Assembly: GCF_038397785.1 (NCBI RefSeq)
Contig: NZ_CP151642.1
Span: forward strand, 992,001-1,056,000
Length of the DNA stretch: 64,000 bases
Source of the DNA: Salinibacterium sp. TMP30
GTDB lineage: Bacteria > Actinomycetota > Actinomycetes > Actinomycetales > Microbacteriaceae
Direction: 5' to 3'
The notes beneath the pieces were generated by a model. That model had not been told where the DNA came from. It saw only the letters and a list, made by a program, of their open reading frames with translations, and made no database searches. The position numbers and the translations under genes were made by a program. Shown in pieces: positions 1 through 8,496 of the stretch (its first letter is position 1; every line of letters starts with the position of its first letter).

Positions 1-126
1 GACGAACAGGAGAACGAAGCGCAGCACCCACGCACCAACGACAATCGCAAGGCCCTTGAGCAGGGGCGAGCTCGCGTAAAAGGCGCTGATGGCAGCCCAG
101 AGGCCACCCCACGTGAAATCTTCCAT
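1..126 (-). CDS. N-terminal fragment of a membrane protein, possibly MscS-type channel (partial)
   Basis: Only the first 42 codons are in the window; the frame is open to base 1. It starts at ATG 126 with MEDFTWGGLWAAI and then runs into a hydrophobic stretch (LLKGLAIVVGAWVLRFVL) that looks like a first transmembrane helix. A short amphipathic start followed by a helix fits small mechanosensitive channels of the MscS family, which I recall beside pepN in related genomes, but the visible part carries no diagnostic motif. No Shine-Dalgarno sequence is seen; a strong hairpin ends four bases before the start codon. Membrane protein is fairly safe; the family is a guess. Confidence 0.5.
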   Translation of the reverse strand, partial: MEDFTWGGLWAAISAFYASSPLLKGLAIVVGAWVLRFVLLFV

Positions 127-130
127 GCAG

Positions 131-172
131 GGAGCCTAGCGAGCGACTGCTGAACAGTCGCCGCTAGGCTCC
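131..172 (-). terminator. Long hairpin between pepN and the next minus-strand gene
   Basis: GGAGCCTAGCG(A)GCGACTG and CAGTCGCCGCTAGGCTCC form an 18-bp stem with one bulged base and a CTGAA loop. It lies about 30 nt past the pepN stop codon on the minus strand and ends four bases before the start codon of the following gene. No T-run follows, so it may act as a weak terminator, an RNA processing or stability element, or a block on ribosome access to the next start. Confidence 0.5.
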
Positions 173-200
173 GTCATGCCCGCCGTGTGGCGGCTAAATG

Positions 201-2741
201 CTACGAGTTGTCGCGAGCCTGCACGATTAGAGCACGCTCAACACCCGCAAGGTTCTCTACGATGATGCGGCGCAGGGCCGGCACATCAGGGTTTGCCTCG
301 AGCCACGCGTTGGTGGCATCCACGAGTTCCTGCGAGGCCAGAGGCGCCGGGTAGAGGCCGCGGAGAACCGTCTCAGCAATCGAGTAGCTACGGTTCTTCC
401 ACACATCGTTGACCGCCGCAAAATACGGCGCCACAAAGGCTTCGAGAACAGCAGGATCATTCACGTGGGTGTAGCCCATGGTTACGTTGCGCACGATAGC
501 GTTCGGCGACTCATCGCTGTCTACGAGCGACGCAAAAGCGGCACGCTTCCCGGCTTCGGTCGGCAACGTAGCCCGCACGCGTGCTGCAGCTTGCTGGCCG
601 TTGGCAGTCTTGTCGTTCGCCAGGGCAGCATCGATCTCAGCCTCGTCGGCAGCGCCATTGAGCACGAGACCTTCAAGCAATTCCCAGCTCAAATCGGTGT
701 CGATCTCAAGACCGTCGAGAGTGGTAGAGCCGCCGAGCAGTGCACGAAGTACGGTGACGTGTTCCTCGGTCGACGCAACGCTCGCAAAGTACTTCACGAA
801 CTGGAATTGAGCATCCGAACCCGCCTCAGCACTCTGAGCGAGAGCCCACAGCGCATTGCCGAGCTTCTCAACGGTGGCCGCACGACGCTCAGGAGCAACA
901 TATTGACGTGCGACGAGAACCAGCTGCGCCAGAGTCGTGCGAATCGTGGTCGATTCGCTCTCCGAGGCAATGTTGCCGAGAACCAGCGCAACATAGTCAC
1001 TGGCCGCAGTTTCGGCGTCACGGGCGGCATCCCAAGCAGCACCCCACACAATGGCGCGAGCCAGCGGGTCGCTGATGTCGGAGAGGTGCTTCATCGCAAC
1101 TTCGAGCGAAGCATCATCGAGACGGATCTTCGCGTACGCGAGGTCGTCATCGTTGATCAGCACAAGACCGGGGCGCTTCGTTCCCACCAACTCGGGAACC
1201 TCGGTGCGCTCACCCTCCACATCAATCTCGATGCGGTGGTGACGGACAAGCTTTTCGCCCTCGAGCGAGTAGTAGCCGATCGCCAAACGGTGCGGGCGAA
1301 TCGTGGGGTAGTCGGCAGAAGCAGTCTGAACGATCGCGAAGCTCTCGACAGTGCCATCCTCGCCCGTGACGATTTCGGGGCGCAGCGTGTTAACACCAGC
1401 GGTTTCAAGCCAGAGCTTGCTCCACTCCATGAGCTCACGGCCACTGGTCTTCTCCAACTCAACCAGCAAATCCTTCAGCTCAGTGTTGCCATAGGCGTGC
1501 TTCTTGAAGTAAGCCGCGACACCAGCCATGAATGCCTCAAGACCAACCCACGCCACGAGCTGCTTGAGAATTGAGCCGCCCTTCGCGTAGGTGATGCCAT
1601 CGAAGTTGACGAGCACATCATCCAAGTCGTTGATGGAGGCATACACGGGGTGGGTGGAGGGAAGCTGGTCCTGCTTGTACGCCCAGCTCTTCTCCATCGC
1701 CTGGAACGTCGTCCACGCGCCAGTCCACTCGGTAGCTTCTGCGGTCGCGATTGTTGATGCCCACTCAGCGAAAGATTCGTTGAGCCAGAGATCATTCCAC
1801 CACTTCATGGTGACAAGATCGCCGAACCACATGTGGGAAAGTTCGTGCAGGATCGTCACAACGCGACGTTCCTTGATGGCGTCGGTTACCTTCGAGCGGA
1901 ACACATAGGTTTCGGTGAACGTGACAGCGCCCGCGTTCTCCATAGCACCCGCATTGAACTCGGGTACGAACATCTGGTCGTACTTTTCGAAGGGGTACGG
2001 GTACTGAAAGTGCTTCTCGAAGAACTCGAAGCCCTGCTTGGTCTTCTCAAAGATGTAGTCCGCGTCGAGAAATTCGCTCAGTGACGCACGAGTGAAGATA
2101 CCGAGCGGGATGACGCGGCCATCGCTTGAGGTGAGCTCATCACGAACCTCGGCATACGGGCCCGCCACAATCGCGGTGATGTAGCTCGACATGATCTGCG
2201 TCGCCGGGAAGTTCCAAGTAGCGTTCTCGCCATCCACCACCGGCTCGGGTGTGGGGGAGTTGCTGATGACAGCCCAGCGCGCCGGTGCCGTCACCGTGAA
2301 CGCGAACGTTGCTTTCAGGTCAGGCTGCTCAAAGACAGCAAACACCCGGCGGGAATCCGGCACCTCGAACTGCGAGTAGAGGTACACCTCATCATCAACG
2401 GGGTCAACGAAGCGGTGCAGACCCTCACCAGTGTTGGTGTATTCGGCATCCGCCACAACCTCAAGCACATTGCTCTCAGCAAGATTGTCGAGTTCGATGC
2501 GCACACCATCGTTCACGGCGGAGACATCGAGCGCGGTGCCATTGAGCGTCACCGAATGCACGGTGCGAGTGATCGCATCAATGAAAGTGGATGCGCCAGA
2601 AGTGGCGCTAAAACGAACAGTCGTGCTGCTCTTAAAGGTTTCGGCTCCCGTAGTGAGGTCGAGGGCAATCTCGTAGCTGTCAACGCTGACAATCGCCTTA
2701 CGCTCTTGGGCTTCAACTCGGGTGAGGTTCTCTCCGGGCAC
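201..2741 (-). CDS. pepN: Aminopeptidase N (M1 family zinc metallopeptidase)
   Basis: This cytoplasmic enzyme removes N-terminal amino acids from peptides in the last steps of protein turnover. The M1 hallmarks are present: GAMEN exopeptidase motif at residues 265-269, zinc site HELSH at 299-303 with the third ligand Glu322 in NESFAEW, and a long helical C-terminal domain rich in Ala. About 846 residues is the usual actinobacterial length. I place the start at GTG 2741: AAGGAG at 2748-2753 lies six bases upstream and the protein then begins MPGENLTR, as its relatives do. The frame also holds a TTG two codons earlier, but it abuts the ribosome-binding site. The gene is transcribed away from rpiB, and its 3' end is followed by a strong hairpin. 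Confidence 0.96.
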   Translation of the reverse strand: MPGENLTRVEAQERKAIVSVDSYEIALDLTTGAETFKSSTTVRFSATSGASTFIDAITRTVHSVTLNGTALDVSAVNDGVRIELDNLAESNVLEVVADAEYTNTGEGLHRFVDPVDDEVYLYSQFEVPDSRRVFAVFEQPDLKATFAFTVTAPARWAVISNSPTPEPVVDGENATWNFPATQIMSSYITAIVAGPYAEVRDELTSSDGRVIPLGIFTRASLSEFLDADYIFEKTKQGFEFFEKHFQYPYPFEKYDQMFVPEFNAGAMENAGAVTFTETYVFRSKVTDAIKERRVVTILHELSHMWFGDLVTMKWWNDLWLNESFAEWASTIATAEATEWTGAWTTFQAMEKSWAYKQDQLPSTHPVYASINDLDDVLVNFDGITYAKGGSILKQLVAWVGLEAFMAGVAAYFKKHAYGNTELKDLLVELEKTSGRELMEWSKLWLETAGVNTLRPEIVTGEDGTVESFAIVQTASADYPTIRPHRLAIGYYSLEGEKLVRHHRIEIDVEGERTEVPELVGTKRPGLVLINDDDLAYAKIRLDDASLEVAMKHLSDISDPLARAIVWGAAWDAARDAETAASDYVALVLGNIASESESTTIRTTLAQLVLVARQYVAPERRAATVEKLGNALWALAQSAEAGSDAQFQFVKYFASVASTEEHVTVLRALLGGSTTLDGLEIDTDLSWELLEGLVLNGAADEAEIDAALANDKTANGQQAAARVRATLPTEAGKRAAFASLVDSDESPNAIVRNVTMGYTHVNDPAVLEAFVAPYFAAVNDVWKNRSYSIAETVLRGLYPAPLASQELVDATNAWLEANPDVPALRRIIVENLAGVERALIVQARDNS

Positions 2742-2847
2742 GTACAACTCCTTCGTTTGGGGGCGGTTTGTGACCGCACCTACCTACCTTATGCCGCGCC
2801 CCTCAAATGTAAGCACTAGCGCTCACAGGCGACCGTAGACTGGACGA

Positions 2848-3336
2848 ATGCGCATCCATATCGCCACCGATCATGCCGGCCTTGAGTTCAGTGCCACCCT
2901 TCAGCAGCACCTCGCCGATGCGGGTCACGAAGTCATTGACCATGGCCCGGCAGAATACGATGCGCTCGACGATTACCCTGGCTTCTGCATTGCCGCAGCG
3001 CGTGCCGTCGCGGCTGACCAGGCGGCCGGTGTCGAAGCACTGGGCGTCGTTTTCGGAGGTTCGGGCAACGGTGAGCAGATTGCCGCAAATAAGGTGACGG
3101 GCATCCGTGCAGCCCTCGTCTGGAACGACTCGACCGCAACACTGGCACGACAGCACAACGATGCCAACGTCATCTCGATTGGCGCACGCCAGCACACCGT
3201 AGACGAAGCAACCCGCTTCATTGACCTGTTCATCGCTGAACCGTTCTCGGGCGAGGAGCGTCACGTCCGGCGCATCGCGCAGCTCGCCGAGTACGAAACG
3301 ACCGGTGCCATTGCGGCGCACCCCTTCGAGCCGTAA
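2848..3336 (+). CDS. rpiB: Ribose-5-phosphate isomerase B
   Basis: It interconverts ribulose 5-phosphate and ribose 5-phosphate in the non-oxidative pentose phosphate pathway. The 162-residue protein opens with MRIHIATDHAG, the usual sugar-phosphate site, and carries GGSGNGEQIAANKV at about 70-83. In this actinobacterial subtype a glutamate (here Glu76) replaces the catalytic cysteine of the E. coli enzyme, as known for the M. tuberculosis protein. The stop codon TAA overlaps the ATG of the next gene by one base, so rpiB and the DNA glycosylase are probably translated together; the same pair is adjacent in mycobacteria. No strong Shine-Dalgarno sequence precedes the ATG. Confidence 0.95.
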   Translation: MRIHIATDHAGLEFSATLQQHLADAGHEVIDHGPAEYDALDDYPGFCIAAARAVAADQAAGVEALGVVFGGSGNGEQIAANKVTGIRAALVWNDSTATLARQHNDANVISIGARQHTVDEATRFIDLFIAEPFSGEERHVRRIAQLAEYETTGAIAAHPFEP

Positions 3337-4319
3337 TGCCTGAAGGGCACTCCGTACATCGCATCGCACGACAATTCGCGCTGCATTTCGTCGGCAAGCA
3401 CGTGGCGGTGTCGTCCCCTCAAGGTCGGTTCGCTGCCGGAGCTGAACGCATTGATGGACTGCGGATGCTCAGCGCCAAAGCCGTGGGCAAACAAATGTTC
3501 CTCGAATTTGAGCACGACCGCTGGCTGCGCGTGCACCTTGGGCTTTACGGAGCCTGGGATTTCGCCGGTAACTTCACCGCCGATGCAACCACGGCATCCG
3601 CTTCGGGGCGGATGGGGCAAACAAACCAGCACGGCACCGTGGTGGGGGAGCACGAAGACTCCCTCGCGAGCATCGGAGCCCCGCGTCGCACACGGCTGAG
3701 GATGGCGGAGCAGGAGAAAGCCAGCGAAGAGATCACTGACTTTCCGCCAGAACCCATAGGGGCCGTGCGCGTGCGCCTGCTCACCACCGACACGTGTGCC
3801 GACCTGCGTGGGCCCACTGCGTGCGAAGTGCTCACGCCCGACGAGGTGCAGGTCGCGCTCAACAAGCTCGGCCCCGACCCGCTCGTCGATGATCCAGTCG
3901 AAGCTGAGGAGCGATTCGTCGCAACGGTGGGCAAAAAGCAGACCGCGATAGGGCTGCTGCTGATGGATCAGTCGGTCGTCAGCGGCATCGGCAACGTCTA
4001 CCGTGCCGAGATTTTGTTCCGCGCTCGCCTCGACCCCCACACGCCGGGCAAACTCATCCCCGCGGAGCTGGTGCACGAACTCTGGCGCGACTGGGCAACG
4101 CTGCTCGAGATCGGAGTGACCACCGGCCAAATGATGACCATAGAGGGCCTCACCGCCGATGAATACACTGCCGCCCTCGCGAACCGCGCCGATCGTCACT
4201 GGGTTTATCACCGCGAAGGCTTGCCGTGCCGGGTTTGTGGTACCAACATCGTGATGGAGCTCGCGTCCGCACGCAAACTGTACTGGTGCCCCAACTGCCA
4301 AGCGCCCCTAGGAGGCTGA
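3336..4319 (+). CDS. nei: DNA glycosylase/AP lyase of the Fpg/Nei family
   Basis: This base-excision repair enzyme removes oxidised bases and cuts the abasic site. Pro2 (the nucleophile after Met removal) and Glu3 are present in MPEGHSVHR, Lys52 fits the conserved beta-hairpin lysine, LLMDQSVVSGIGNVYR is the helix-two-turn-helix DNA-binding segment, and a C-terminal zinc finger uses Cys298, Cys301, Cys318 and Cys321. The overall pattern resembles mycobacterial Rv2464c (Nei1). At 327 residues it is longer than that protein: a polar stretch at about 80-140, between LGLYGAWDF and the PPEPIGAVRVRL strand, looks like a lineage insertion. It is translationally coupled to rpiB through a TAATG overlap. 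Confidence 0.93.
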   Translation: MPEGHSVHRIARQFALHFVGKHVAVSSPQGRFAAGAERIDGLRMLSAKAVGKQMFLEFEHDRWLRVHLGLYGAWDFAGNFTADATTASASGRMGQTNQHGTVVGEHEDSLASIGAPRRTRLRMAEQEKASEEITDFPPEPIGAVRVRLLTTDTCADLRGPTACEVLTPDEVQVALNKLGPDPLVDDPVEAEERFVATVGKKQTAIGLLLMDQSVVSGIGNVYRAEILFRARLDPHTPGKLIPAELVHELWRDWATLLEIGVTTGQMMTIEGLTADEYTAALANRADRHWVYHREGLPCRVCGTNIVMELASARKLYWCPNCQAPLGG

Positions 4320-4320
4320 G

Positions 4321-4944
4321 ATGCGACACACCCCCACGTATGTTGTAACCGACCCACACGAAATTCGTCGACTCATTCGCGAGCACCCGTGGGCCACCAT
4401 CGTGTCGCCAACCTCTCGCGGCATGGTGGCCTCGCACTACCCGATGATGCTCGAAGAACGGGACGACCAGATTAGTTTGGTCAGCCACTTCGGGCGGCCC
4501 GACGATGAACTGCACGAGCTGGGGCAACACGAAGTGCTCGTCATCATTCAGGGCCCTCACGGATACATTTCCTCAAGCTGGTACCCGGAGGGCGACAATA
4601 TTCCCACCTGGAACCATGCGACCGCTCACCTCTATGGCACCCCCGAAATTCTCAGTGAGGAAGAGAACTTCCGCGTGCTGAGTGAACTCGTTGACCATTT
4701 CGAACACCACGTGGAGCATCCCGTGAGCCTCAGTGACGACGAGGCTGGCGCTCGCCACACTGCCAAAGGGACAGTGGGGCTGCGCATCGTCATTGATCGG
4801 TTCGATGCCCGGGTGAAAATGAGCCAAAACAAGAAGACAGATGTTCGAGACCGCATTGTGGATGAGTTGAGCTCGAATGGCACGTACGCTAGCCCAGAAC
4901 TGGCCGCAGAAATGACAAGGGCTACACCGAGTGAAACTGAGTAA
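4321..4944 (+). CDS. FMN-binding PaiB-family protein
   Basis: The 207-residue protein has the signatures of the PaiB family (FMN-binding split barrel): a tryptophan in HPWATIVS near the N-terminus, YISSSWYPEGDNIPTWNHATAHLYG in the middle and the KMSQNK motif near residue 165. Family members bind flavin; Bacillus PaiB was described as a negative regulator of sporulation and protease genes, but the biochemical role is unclear and a DNA-binding function here would be an inference. It starts one base after the DNA glycosylase stop and its end overlaps the amidohydrolase start by 14 bases, so it sits inside a four-gene operon-like run. Confidence 0.88.
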   Translation: MRHTPTYVVTDPHEIRRLIREHPWATIVSPTSRGMVASHYPMMLEERDDQISLVSHFGRPDDELHELGQHEVLVIIQGPHGYISSSWYPEGDNIPTWNHATAHLYGTPEILSEEENFRVLSELVDHFEHHVEHPVSLSDDEAGARHTAKGTVGLRIVIDRFDARVKMSQNKKTDVRDRIVDELSSNGTYASPELAAEMTRATPSETE

Positions 4945-6376
4945 CGCCCGCATCGTCGGTGACGATGCATCTCGTCGTGTTGACGTGTTCGTCGACGGCG
5001 GAAAAATAACCGCGATCGAACCGCACGACGCTGAGCTCACGCACGGCGCTGACGATGTGGTTGACCTCGACAGTCGCTGGATCATGCCTGGGCTTTGGGA
5101 TCAACACGTGCACTCCAGCATGTGGGCGCAGCAGTCCCAGCGGCTCGATCTCAGCCACACCACGTCAGCCACAGAGGTCGCGGTCACTATCGCCACCTCC
5201 GTCCTCGCACACACCGATGGGCTGATTGTCGGTCAAGGATTTCGTGATGCACTGTGGCCCGACCAGCCAACTCGGGCCCTGCTCGATTCCGCAGTCTACG
5301 ACATTGCTGTCGTCCTCATCAGTGGTGACCTGCACTCCTCCTGGCTCAATAGCCTCGCTCTAGAACGATTCGGTTTCTACGAGCATCCGACAGGGTTTCT
5401 GCGCGAAGAAGAGGCATTCGCGGTCGGAAGCGCGCTCAGCCGAGTCGATCCCGAGATTCTCGACGTCTGGATTCGTGACAGTGCACAAGAAGCAGCATCA
5501 CGAGGAGTTGTCGGCATTGTCGATCTTGAGATGACGTGGGAGTTCGAGAACTGGCGCCGCCGTATGGCGGCGGGTTTCGACCTGTTACGGGTGCGCGTTG
5601 GTGTCTACCCCCGATTCTTAGAGCGTGCGATTGCGGAAGGGCTCGCAACAGGCCAGCAGTTGGCCCCGCTGCTCGAGGTGGGCCCGTTCAAGGTCATCAC
5701 CGACGGCTCGCTCAACACGCGAACCGCCTACTGCATGGAGCCGTACCCTGGCGATGGCGGCAACCGGGGAATGCTGAACATCCCCCCTGATGAGCTCATC
5801 GACTGGATACGCACCGCGAGCGATGCCGGGTTCTCACCAGCAGTTCACGCAATTGGTGATGACGCCAACCGGCTCGCACTCGACGCTTTTGAAGCAGTCG
5901 GATGCCGGGGCCGAATCGAGCACGCCCAGTTGGTTGCCGAAGAAGACTTTCCCCGATTCGCGGCTCTCGGCGTTGCCGCCAGCGTTCAACCCGAACACGC
6001 CATGGACGATCGAGACGTAGCGGATGTCTACTGGGCAGGCCGCACCGACCGCACCATCGCGTTGCGTCGGTTGCTCGACGCTGGCGCTGAACTGCTCATG
6101 GGGTCAGATTCACCAGTAGCGCCGCTCGACCCGTGGGCAACGATTGCCGCAGCGGTGAGCCGCAGTCGCGACGGGCGCGAGCCGTGGCATCCGGAGCAGT
6201 GCATCACCGTCGAAGAAGCCTTGCGCGCTTCGACACAGTCAACGATCGCTGTTGGCGAAGTTGCTGACATTGTGGTGACACGAAAAAACCCGCTCGACTG
6301 CAGTAGTGAAGAACTGCGGTCGATGCGGGTTGATGCGACGATTCTTGATGGTCGCTTTACTCACAACGAACTGTAA
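4931..6376 (+). CDS. Metal-dependent amidohydrolase family protein (YtcJ-like)
   Basis: This 481-residue enzyme belongs to the amidohydrolase superfamily. Metal-site features in order are DQHVHSSMW (HxH motif near 55-60), a histidine in SPAVHAIGDDANRLAL, IEHAQLV, and a C-terminal LMGSDSPVAPLDPW aspartate; the protein ends with the small beta-sandwich strands typical of the fold. The YtcJ-like subgroup hydrolyses amide or imide bonds of uncertain substrates, so none is assigned. The start is GTG 4931, overlapping the preceding gene by 14 bases, which suggests coupled translation. It is convergent with dps, with only 21 bp between the stop codons and no obvious terminator. Confidence 0.88.
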   Translation: MKLSNARIVGDDASRRVDVFVDGGKITAIEPHDAELTHGADDVVDLDSRWIMPGLWDQHVHSSMWAQQSQRLDLSHTTSATEVAVTIATSVLAHTDGLIVGQGFRDALWPDQPTRALLDSAVYDIAVVLISGDLHSSWLNSLALERFGFYEHPTGFLREEEAFAVGSALSRVDPEILDVWIRDSAQEAASRGVVGIVDLEMTWEFENWRRRMAAGFDLLRVRVGVYPRFLERAIAEGLATGQQLAPLLEVGPFKVITDGSLNTRTAYCMEPYPGDGGNRGMLNIPPDELIDWIRTASDAGFSPAVHAIGDDANRLALDAFEAVGCRGRIEHAQLVAEEDFPRFAALGVAASVQPEHAMDDRDVADVYWAGRTDRTIALRRLLDAGAELLMGSDSPVAPLDPWATIAAAVSRSRDGREPWHPEQCITVEEALRASTQSTIAVGEVADIVVTRKNPLDCSSEELRSMRVDATILDGRFTHNEL

Positions 6377-6397
6377 GCGCAGCGACCACCAGAAAGG

Positions 6398-6886
6398 TTA
6401 CTTAGTGGCGAGGTGGGCGAAGAGGAACCAACGGTCCTTCTCAAGCCCGCGAGCGATTTCGATTGCGACATCTTCGCTGACCTTGTCGAGCTCACCGAGC
6501 TCGTCAACGGCGGTACGTACGGTCACGAGGGTGGCATCGATAGCGGCGATCACTTCGGCGATGACGTCGTCTGACTGCTGGAATCCTGCAGTCATGCTGG
6601 GGGTAGTTGCCTTAGCTCCGACCGTCTGAGTGCGGGCATCGATCGGGAGCCCGAGGGCAACAACGCGCTCTGCGGCGGTATCTGCCCACTCACGGGCATG
6701 ATCGACGATTACGTCGAGTAGCTCGTGGACGGCCTGAAAGTTTGCACCGCGTACGTGCCAGTGGGCCTGCTTGCCGTCAATCGACAGGGCAGTGAGGTCG
6801 GTGACTACGGGGCCAAGAAACTGGGCAACACCCGAGGTGACGTCAGGGTCTGCTGAGGTCTGTGGAACTGCTTTAATCTCGGTCAT
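6398..6886 (-). CDS. dps: Dps-family DNA-binding ferritin
   Basis: Dps forms 12-subunit shells that oxidise and store iron with hydrogen peroxide and coat DNA in starved or stressed cells. Family features are the inter-subunit ferroxidase residues in KQAHWHVRGANFQAVHELLD (about 40-60) and the downstream AREWADTAAERV helix. I chose ATG 6886 (162 residues) because AAGGAG at 6892-6897 lies five bases upstream; a start 10 codons earlier has no such site. The N-terminal tail MTEIKAVPQTSADPD has few positive charges, so DNA binding is less certain than ferroxidase activity. A candidate promoter lies at 6916-6943. Confidence 0.92.
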   Translation of the reverse strand: MTEIKAVPQTSADPDVTSGVAQFLGPVVTDLTALSIDGKQAHWHVRGANFQAVHELLDVIVDHAREWADTAAERVVALGLPIDARTQTVGAKATTPSMTAGFQQSDDVIAEVIAAIDATLVTVRTAVDELGELDKVSEDVAIEIARGLEKDRWFLFAHLATK

Positions 6887-6915
6887 TTGTGCTCCTTCGT
6901 TGTTCTTCACACACA

Positions 6916-6943
6916 ACGTTACGGCGGTGCAAAAATTTCACAA
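6916..6943 (-). promoter_or_regulatory. Candidate dps promoter
   Basis: On the minus strand TTGTGA (6943-6938) and TAACGT (6921-6916) are separated by 16 bp and lie about 30 bp upstream of the chosen dps start. The -10 match is moderate, so this is a suggestion only. Confidence 0.35.
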
Positions 6944-7115
6944 GGAAGCTGAGGCAACGCTAACCAGCACCGTCGGCAGCGCTACAGCGGTCAAGCGGGG
7001 GCTAACCCCACTGTCGTTCTGTGAGCATCCACACTGTCCCTGAGCCTCCGAAACCGCGATTCTGAATGCGGCGAACAAATGCCATGACAATAGGCAAGAC
7101 TAAAGCGAGAGAGCT

Positions 7116-8486
7116 ATGACTACACAGACCGCAGTTTCACACCGCAATCCCTACTGGGCGCTGTGGCGCAGCACACCCAAAGAGGTGCTTTACCTGATGC
7201 TGGGCTTTCCCATTGCGGTCACCGGCTTCAGCATGGTCGTTCCGCTCATTGCAGCCGGGTTCGGAACCCTCATTACTTTCCTGATCGGACTCTTCGTTCT
7301 CATCCTCGCGCTCTATGTTGCGCGCGGATTCGGGCTCGTTCACGTGAACCTCCTGGAGTGGACCGGACGCAAGAAACTGGAACGCCCTGACTGGCGAGAT
7401 GATCAAGCTGCGACAGGTTTCGGCGGCTGGCTTTCTGCCGTACTCGGAAACGGGCACTACTGGCTATATCTTCTCCACACGGCGCTCCTTGGTTTCGTTC
7501 TCAGCGTCATCACGTGGGCAATCGCCTTCTCATGGCTCGTCGTTGGGCTCACCGGTGTCTCCGCCTGGTTCATTCGTGGAGAGGTTGGCCCGAACAACTC
7601 AGACTGGTCACTTGCAGCATGGTTCTTTGGGCTTTTCGGCATCAACACCACCACTTGGAATCGTGAACTCGCAGACAATCTGGTTGCTTTCGTCATCGGT
7701 CTCATCTTCATCGCAACGCTGCCATTCGTTACTCGCGGCCTCGTTATGACGCAGTGGTGGCTAGCGAAAGGCACGCTCTCGGCATTCCGCTCTGACGGGC
7801 TCCGCCGTGAGGTCGAATCGCTTGAGGCATCACGAGGAGCAGCGCTATCGGCAGAAGGTCACTCTCTTCGTAGACTTGAGCGCGACATCCACGACGGTCC
7901 GCAGCAGCGACTCGTGCGACTTCAGATGGATCTGGCCGCGGCCGAGCGTCAACTTGACACCAACCCCGAGCTCGCACGGCAGATGATTACGGAAGCACAA
8001 ACTCAGTCAGCCGAGGCCCTCGAAGAGTTGAGGGCACTATCCCGTGGTTTCGCGCCGCCACTGCTCTTAGACCGAGGACTTCTCGCAGCGCTCGAGTCGG
8101 TTTCTTCGCGGGCAATAGTGCCAACGACGGTGCAGTCGAGTGTTCCTGACGGTGTAGTGATACCGAGCGAGATTGAGCGCGCCGCCTACTTCGTTGTGTC
8201 TGAGCTGGTGACGAATGTCGCTAAGCATTCTCAGGCAACGGCGGCGGAGATCCACCTGACCGTGGAAGACGACGCCGACAAGGCATCCCTTGAGGTTCAG
8301 GTGACCGACAACGGTCGCGGCGGTGCTGAGGTTGCCGCCGAGCATGGACTGGCCGGTATCGAAGAACGTGTGCGTGGTGTCGCTGGTCGGCTGGCCATCG
8401 ATAGTCCTGCTGGTGGGCCCACTTCGGTGACGGCGTTCCTGCCATTGCCCAAGACCGGTGCAGATCGAGCCGCCGTTGCCCTCTAG
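7116..8486 (+). CDS. Membrane sensor histidine kinase (NarL-type partner)
   Basis: The 456-residue kinase has a multi-helix N-terminal sensor region (about 25-70 and 115-215), matching the actinobacterial 'sensor' domain, then a HisKA_3 dimerisation domain with the phosphoacceptor His259 in LERDIHDGPQQRL, and a HATPase_c domain with an N-box (SELVTNVAKHS) and G-boxes (DNGRGG, GLAGIEERV). Kinases of this architecture pass phosphate to NarL/LuxR-type regulators, and such a gene begins 11 bp downstream. The signal sensed is unknown; the sensor has short extracytoplasmic loops, which suggests detection within or at the membrane. ATG 7116 has only a weak purine-rich site upstream. Confidence 0.92.
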   Translation: MTTQTAVSHRNPYWALWRSTPKEVLYLMLGFPIAVTGFSMVVPLIAAGFGTLITFLIGLFVLILALYVARGFGLVHVNLLEWTGRKKLERPDWRDDQAATGFGGWLSAVLGNGHYWLYLLHTALLGFVLSVITWAIAFSWLVVGLTGVSAWFIRGEVGPNNSDWSLAAWFFGLFGINTTTWNRELADNLVAFVIGLIFIATLPFVTRGLVMTQWWLAKGTLSAFRSDGLRREVESLEASRGAALSAEGHSLRRLERDIHDGPQQRLVRLQMDLAAAERQLDTNPELARQMITEAQTQSAEALEELRALSRGFAPPLLLDRGLLAALESVSSRAIVPTTVQSSVPDGVVIPSEIERAAYFVVSELVTNVAKHSQATAAEIHLTVEDDADKASLEVQVTDNGRGGAEVAAEHGLAGIEERVRGVAGRLAIDSPAGGPTSVTAFLPLPKTGADRAAVAL

Positions 8487-8496
8487 TCTTGAGCGC

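Noticed and set aside
465-1574. Plus-strand open frame of 369 codons opposite pepN
   Set aside because: It lies wholly inside pepN on the other strand, has no recognisable motif and reflects the codon bias of a GC-rich gene.
3261-4301. Minus-strand open frame of 346 codons across rpiB and nei
   Set aside because: It overlaps two well-supported genes; composition (many Arg, Gly, His, Cys) is that of a shadow frame.
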